64,000 nucleotides of DNA from WJMT01 sp964445575 (GTDB taxonomy: Bacteria > Acidobacteriota > Aminicenantia > Aminicenantales > Aminicenantaceae): assembly GCA_964445575.1 (NCBI GenBank), contig CAYULB010000004.1, positions 1-64,000 on the forward strand. Direction: 5' to 3'. Of this stretch, positions 60,771 through 64,000 are shown piece after piece (position 1 is the stretch's first letter; each line of letters opens with the position of its first letter). The position numbers and the translations under genes are program-made. The notes under the pieces were generated by a model. It did no database searches, was not told the origin of the DNA, and saw nothing but the letters and a program-made list of their open reading frames with translations.

Positions 60771-61502
60771 ATGAAAAATTATAAGATAACGGTCTGTTAT
60801 GACGGCACTGACTATCACGGCTGGCAGATCCAGCCCCGGAAAAAGACCATTCAGGGCCTTCTTGAAAAGGCACTCTATCATTTCAAATCACAGAGAATCA
60901 CTGTAACAGGAGCCGGGAGAACAGATGCGGGAGTTCATGCAGCCGCCCAGGTGGCCCATTTTAAAGCTGACCTGAATTATCCAGAAGATGAGCTTCAGCG
61001 GGCCCTAAACGGGAATCTTCCTCCAGATATTCGGGTCACTAAGGTAGAAACCGCAGATAGGGATTTCCACTCCAGAAAGCACGCCAAATCAAAAATATAC
61101 CAGTACCGGATATTCAATGCTCCGGATATCACTCCCTTTCAAATCAGATATGTTCTGTACCATCCAGGTCCTCTGGATTTAAAAAAGATGCAGGAGGCGG
61201 CTTTTTTGTTCAAAAGAAAAGATGACTTCACTTCCTTTTCTTCCAACAGGCTTCTCAATCCGGTAAAAAAAGTCATGCATTCACAATTCATAAGAAAAGG
61301 GAAAGAGCTTATCTATACTGTAGAAGCTGACGGGTTTCTGAAATACATGGCAAGAACCATGACAGGAGCACTCATTGCTGTGGGCGAAGGAAAGATAGCT
61401 CCTCCTCAAATTGACACCTTATTTAAAGAAAATAAACGCGATCCTCTCATCCCCACAGCCCCTGCCAAAGGTCTCTGTCTTATCAAAGTTAAATATTCTT
61501 GA
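60771..61502 (+). CDS. truA: tRNA pseudouridine(38-40) synthase TruA
   Basis: The 243-residue enzyme has YDGTDYHGWQIQP and the catalytic GAGRTDAGVHA with D52, then HAKSKIYQYRI and GFLKYMARTMTGALI near the end. TruA makes pseudouridine at positions 38, 39 and 40 of the anticodon stem. It is coexpressed with the LOG-like gene and overlaps rimI tail-to-tail by 14 nt on the opposite strand. Confidence 0.95.
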   Translation: MKNYKITVCYDGTDYHGWQIQPRKKTIQGLLEKALYHFKSQRITVTGAGRTDAGVHAAAQVAHFKADLNYPEDELQRALNGNLPPDIRVTKVETADRDFHSRKHAKSKIYQYRIFNAPDITPFQIRYVLYHPGPLDLKKMQEAAFLFKRKDDFTSFSSNRLLNPVKKVMHSQFIRKGKELIYTVEADGFLKYMARTMTGALIAVGEGKIAPPQIDTLFKENKRDPLIPTAPAKGLCLIKVKYS

Positions 61503-61917
61503 TCATCACCACCGCGTCTTCTCTGGGATTGCTGTAGTAATCTTTTCTGATTCCTGCTTCTTTGAATTCAAATTTTTTATACAAAAAGCGGGCAGAATTA
61601 TTAGACTCTCTGACTTCTAAAACAACCAACCGGGCTCCTCTTTGCTTCACAATCCTCAGCATCCTGCTCAGGACCGAGCTTCCCAGTCCTTTCCTTCTGA
61701 AATCCGGATGAAGCGCAAAGTTGCTGATCTGGACTTCCTCCCCGATCTGCCAGAAAATAATGTATCCCACCACACTCTGGGTTTCAGGGTGTATGATTAC
61801 ATAGGGGAAAGAAATATCATAATTTTCAATCTCCCCTTCAAAGGAAGCCCTGTGCCAGGGATTTGCAAAAGATTTCTTTTCTATCTCCATGACCCTGGGA
61901 AGGTCCTCCTGGTTCAT
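61489..61917 (-). CDS. rimI: Ribosomal-protein-alanine N-acetyltransferase RimI-like
   Basis: The frame opens with MNQEDLPRVMEIEKKSFANP at 61917 and reads through the GNAT core: ISNFALHPDFRRKGLGSSVL (acetyl-CoA binding Q/RxxGxG/A), LEVRESNNSARFLYKKFEF. RimI acetylates the N-terminal alanine of ribosomal protein S18. ATG 61917 omits the first strand of the fold: the frame remains open upstream (encoding PYLRRM before it) to an ATT at 61962 that overlaps the tsaB stop and has GGCGGAG in front. So the true start may be this non-standard one. No ribosome site is seen before 61917. Confidence 0.85.
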   Translation of the reverse strand: MNQEDLPRVMEIEKKSFANPWHRASFEGEIENYDISFPYVIIHPETQSVVGYIIFWQIGEEVQISNFALHPDFRRKGLGSSVLSRMLRIVKQRGARLVVLEVRESNNSARFLYKKFEFKEAGIRKDYYSNPREDAVVMIKNI

Positions 61918-61957
61918 TCTGCGAAGATAAGGGGAACACCGGGAAGATAAGGGCTTG

Positions 61958-62638
61958 TTAATGATTTTTCTCCGCCTGCGATTTTCTTAAATATAAAGGT
62001 TTTAATTCTCTGAAATCAAGACCTTTTTTTTCTTTTAAAATCCTGCTTCCCAAAACCCCCACTTCATAAGCTGTGAACAAACTTCGTGAAGAAAACCTGG
62101 CTTTGTCTTTAAAATACTGGAATATCTTTTTTTTATAAGCTTGAGACCCGCTTCCAATAAAATGAATAAACCGGTTGGAAGGAAGCTGGGATAAAAACAC
62201 ATCTGGAGAAGTGCAGCCTTGAGAAATGATTTCTTTCATTTCTCCTCCCTCCTTCTCATACAGGGCTGCATAGATTTCCCCTTTTTTAGCATCTATGAGG
62301 GGACAGAGCAGCTTATGGTAAGGACTTTTTATCTTTAAGGCCAGAGCCTGCAGAGTGGAAACAGGAGCCACAGGTTTTTTTGTCACATAAGCAAAAGATT
62401 TGATAGTGCTCATCCCGATTCTTATTCCAGTGAAAGAACCCGGGCCCACGGCCAGTGCAAAGCCGTCGATATCCTGGAGCTTCAGTCCTTTAAACCGGAG
62501 CATCAGGTCCACTGCAGGAAGAAGTCTTTCTGAATGAGTGAGAGAAGAAACTGAATTGACTTCTGCAATCAGCACTTCATCCTTCAGCAGAGCTGCAGAA
62601 CCGGCAAAGGAAGTGGTGTCTAAGGAAAGGATGAACAT
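61958..62638 (-). CDS. tsaB: tRNA threonylcarbamoyladenosine complex subunit TsaB
   Basis: The 226-residue protein has LSLDTTSFAGSAALL at the start and GFALAVGPGSFTGIRIGMST near 59-78, the hallmarks of TsaB (YeaZ), an ASKHA-fold partner of TsaD. TsaB/TsaD/TsaE transfer threonylcarbamoyl to A37 of ANN-decoding tRNAs. The neighbouring rimI gene is a common companion of tsaB in bacteria. It lies 3 bp after leuD. Confidence 0.94.
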   Translation of the reverse strand: MFILSLDTTSFAGSAALLKDEVLIAEVNSVSSLTHSERLLPAVDLMLRFKGLKLQDIDGFALAVGPGSFTGIRIGMSTIKSFAYVTKKPVAPVSTLQALALKIKSPYHKLLCPLIDAKKGEIYAALYEKEGGEMKEIISQGCTSPDVFLSQLPSNRFIHFIGSGSQAYKKKIFQYFKDKARFSSRSLFTAYEVGVLGSRILKEKKGLDFRELKPLYLRKSQAEKNH

Positions 62639-62641
62639 TTT

Positions 62642-63187
62642 TCAGCTTCCTTTCTGTTTTTTGCCAAAAGCAAATAATCCCCCGGCCTGATAAATTTCTC
62701 TCTGAACCGGACTCATAGGCTCCAGTCCAAAGTCCTGATTTTGTGAGAGATTTTTTGCCTTCCCGCTCTTCAGGTTAACCTCTGCTTTATCTCCGGTATT
62801 GAGAATTCCTTTTCCGGCCAGCTCCTCGATTCCAGAATATTTTAAAACCGGAAAACCTGAATTCACTGCATTCCTGAAATATATGGCACCGAAGGAGTGA
62901 GCCATGATCAGGCTTATTTTCAGGGCAGCAAAGCAGTCCACAGCCTGCTGTCTGGATGAGCCGGCACCAAAATTTCTTCCCGCCACCAGCATATCCCCTG
63001 GCTTGGCTTTGGATGAGAAATCCTTCCATCCCTCCAGGTTTCCCAAAGCATACCGGCCCATCTCTGAAACCTCAGTTATATGAAGATAAGCGTTGTGATA
63101 GATCTGATCGGTATCAATATCTTCAATCAGCTTCCCGCTCTCATCTTTTAACACCCACAATCTTCCTCGAAAAACAAATTCACTCAT
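62642..63187 (-). CDS. leuD: 3-isopropylmalate dehydratase small subunit LeuD
   Basis: The 181-residue aconitase-family small subunit has IDTDQIYHNAYLHIT, GRNFGAGSSRQQAVD (the substrate-binding GSSR) and YFRNAVNSGFPVL. It lies directly after the large subunit gene (its ATG starts at the base before the large-subunit stop region). Together they isomerise 2- to 3-isopropylmalate in leucine synthesis; homoaconitase or dimethylmalate dehydratase variants are hard to exclude. The length is shorter than E. coli LeuD (201), as in the archaeal/bacterial type 2 form. Confidence 0.9.
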   Translation of the reverse strand: MSEFVFRGRLWVLKDESGKLIEDIDTDQIYHNAYLHITEVSEMGRYALGNLEGWKDFSSKAKPGDMLVAGRNFGAGSSRQQAVDCFAALKISLIMAHSFGAIYFRNAVNSGFPVLKYSGIEELAGKGILNTGDKAEVNLKSGKAKNLSQNQDFGLEPMSPVQREIYQAGGLFAFGKKQKGS

Positions 63188-64000
63188 CTATAGATCCTCC
63201 GGACCGGCAATCCTTCCCAGCACACAGGAGGCGGCCACCACCTGAGGACTCGCCAGATAATTTTTTCCTTTTCCCTGTTTTCCAGCAAAGTTTCGGTTTC
63301 CTGTGCTGATCTGGGTTTCCCCTTTCCCGGTTAATCCTATATGGCCTTCAGCACACCCCCCACATCCAGGATTGCTGACCACAGCTCCGCTTTCAAAAAG
63401 CAGGTCTAAAATCCCTTGTTTTAAAATCTCGGAATACACTTTCCGGGTAGCAGGAACTATTTTTAATACCACTTCTTGCTTGACCTTTCTCCCTCTGAGC
63501 ACCTCAGCCGCAGCTCTCAAATCCTCGGTGCGGCCGTTGGTGCAGGAACCAATAAATCCTGAATCAATCCGGACATTCCTTAAGTCCTTGACATCTTTGA
63601 CATTGGTAGGCTGAAAAGGAACTGCTGCTTTAGGGGTGAGTTCAGATACATCGATTTCAATCACTTCCGAATACTGAGCTTTCTCATCCGCCTGAACAGG
63701 CACGTACTTTATCCCGGCTAACGATTCCATCTCTTTTAAAAATCCCTGGTTCACCTCAGGAATAAAACCAATGATACCAGCCATCTCAGTCACCATGCTG
63801 CACAGGGTTATGCGGCCTGACAAGGAAAGGGTTCTGACCGGTTCCCCGTAGAATTCTATGGCTTTGAGGGCGGCGGCTCGAGTCCCCAGCTTACTGAGGA
63901 TGAATAAAGTCAAATCCTTGGCTGAGGCAGACGGTTTGACCTTTCCTTTTAGAATAACTTTGACAGTCTCAGGGACTTCAAACCAGGTCCTGCCGGTTTT
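63188..64000 (-). CDS. leuC: 3-isopropylmalate dehydratase large subunit LeuC, 5' part outside window
   Basis: The frame reads to the window edge without a start, giving the C-terminal 270 residues. It begins KTGRTWFEVPETVKVILKG and contains FIGSCTNGRTEDLRAAAEVL and VVSNPGCGGCAEGHIG, which hold the three Cys ligands of the [4Fe-4S] cluster. The protein belongs to the LeuC type-2/homoaconitase group of the aconitase family. It is the first gene seen in the leftward leuC-leuD-tsaB-rimI series; anything upstream is beyond the window. Confidence 0.92.
   Translation of the reverse strand, partial: KTGRTWFEVPETVKVILKGKVKPSASAKDLTLFILSKLGTRAAALKAIEFYGEPVRTLSLSGRITLCSMVTEMAGIIGFIPEVNQGFLKEMESLAGIKYVPVQADEKAQYSEVIEIDVSELTPKAAVPFQPTNVKDVKDLRNVRIDSGFIGSCTNGRTEDLRAAAEVLRGRKVKQEVVLKIVPATRKVYSEILKQGILDLLFESGAVVSNPGCGGCAEGHIGLTGKGETQISTGNRNFAGKQGKGKNYLASPQVVAASCVLGRIAGPEDL

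Overview
The window looks like a chromosomal piece of a Gram-negative-type, protein-degrading bacterium of moderately low GC. Signs of an outer membrane are a DUF481 protein, two further predicted beta-barrels and several lipoproteins. The division/cell-wall cluster carries a meso-diaminopimelate-type MurE. Other hallmarks are many exported exopeptidases, an archaeal-type fructose-bisphosphate aldolase/phosphatase and an MglA-like GTPase. This combination would fit a Candidatus Aminicenantes (OP8)-like lineage, but that is inference; no marker in the window was compared with a database.

Layout. 1-6.7 kb: an edge-truncated tRNA-Arg(UCG), a DUF481 protein, a kinase/aminoglycoside-phosphotransferase-like fusion, a sodium:solute symporter and a two-gene envelope operon. 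6.8-23.8 kb: an exported peptidase region (M14, S9, M28 with an iron-dependent alcohol dehydrogenase, a cyclophilin, a second M28, a second S9), two divergent MscS channels and an FAD oxidoreductase. 23.8-27.3 kb: an accessory segment with an AbiE-like type IV toxin-antitoxin pair whose toxin lacks key motif residues, decayed coding fragments, REP-like repeats, small ORFs and a truncated HExxH peptidase. 27.4-36 kb: a lipoprotein amidohydrolase, PilZ, amidase, DUF4405, M23 peptidase, a Tyr/Trp-rich lipoprotein, FBP aldolase/phosphatase, Nudix and DUF2007.

36.2-53.2 kb is one tightly coupled dcw cluster: mraZ-rsmH-ftsL-ftsI-murE-murF-mraY-murD-ftsW-murG-murC-ftsQ-ftsA-ftsZ, followed by hutI, whose start lies inside ftsZ. 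The genes mostly overlap by 1-4 nt. A strong promoter and three 10-bp-spaced MraZ-type boxes stand at its head. There is no murB or ddl in the cluster.

53.2-64 kb: a 5'-truncated C_GCAxxG_C_C gene, comM/yifB, then a leftward operon read as small protein, coiled-coil protein, three glycosyltransferases and an MglA-like GTPase; then a LOG-like gene and truA rightward, and leuC-leuD-tsaB-rimI leftward, running off the window edge.

Non-coding structure is unusually rich. An ~80-bp dispersed repeat occurs three times. A 153-bp palindromic MITE-like element lies before the cyclophilin gene. A 255-bp nested inverted-repeat element lies between an M28 and an MscS gene. I saw no CRISPR array, rRNA, intact insertion sequence or prophage. 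The degenerate AbiE locus and the structured intergenic elements are the best candidates for something undescribed.
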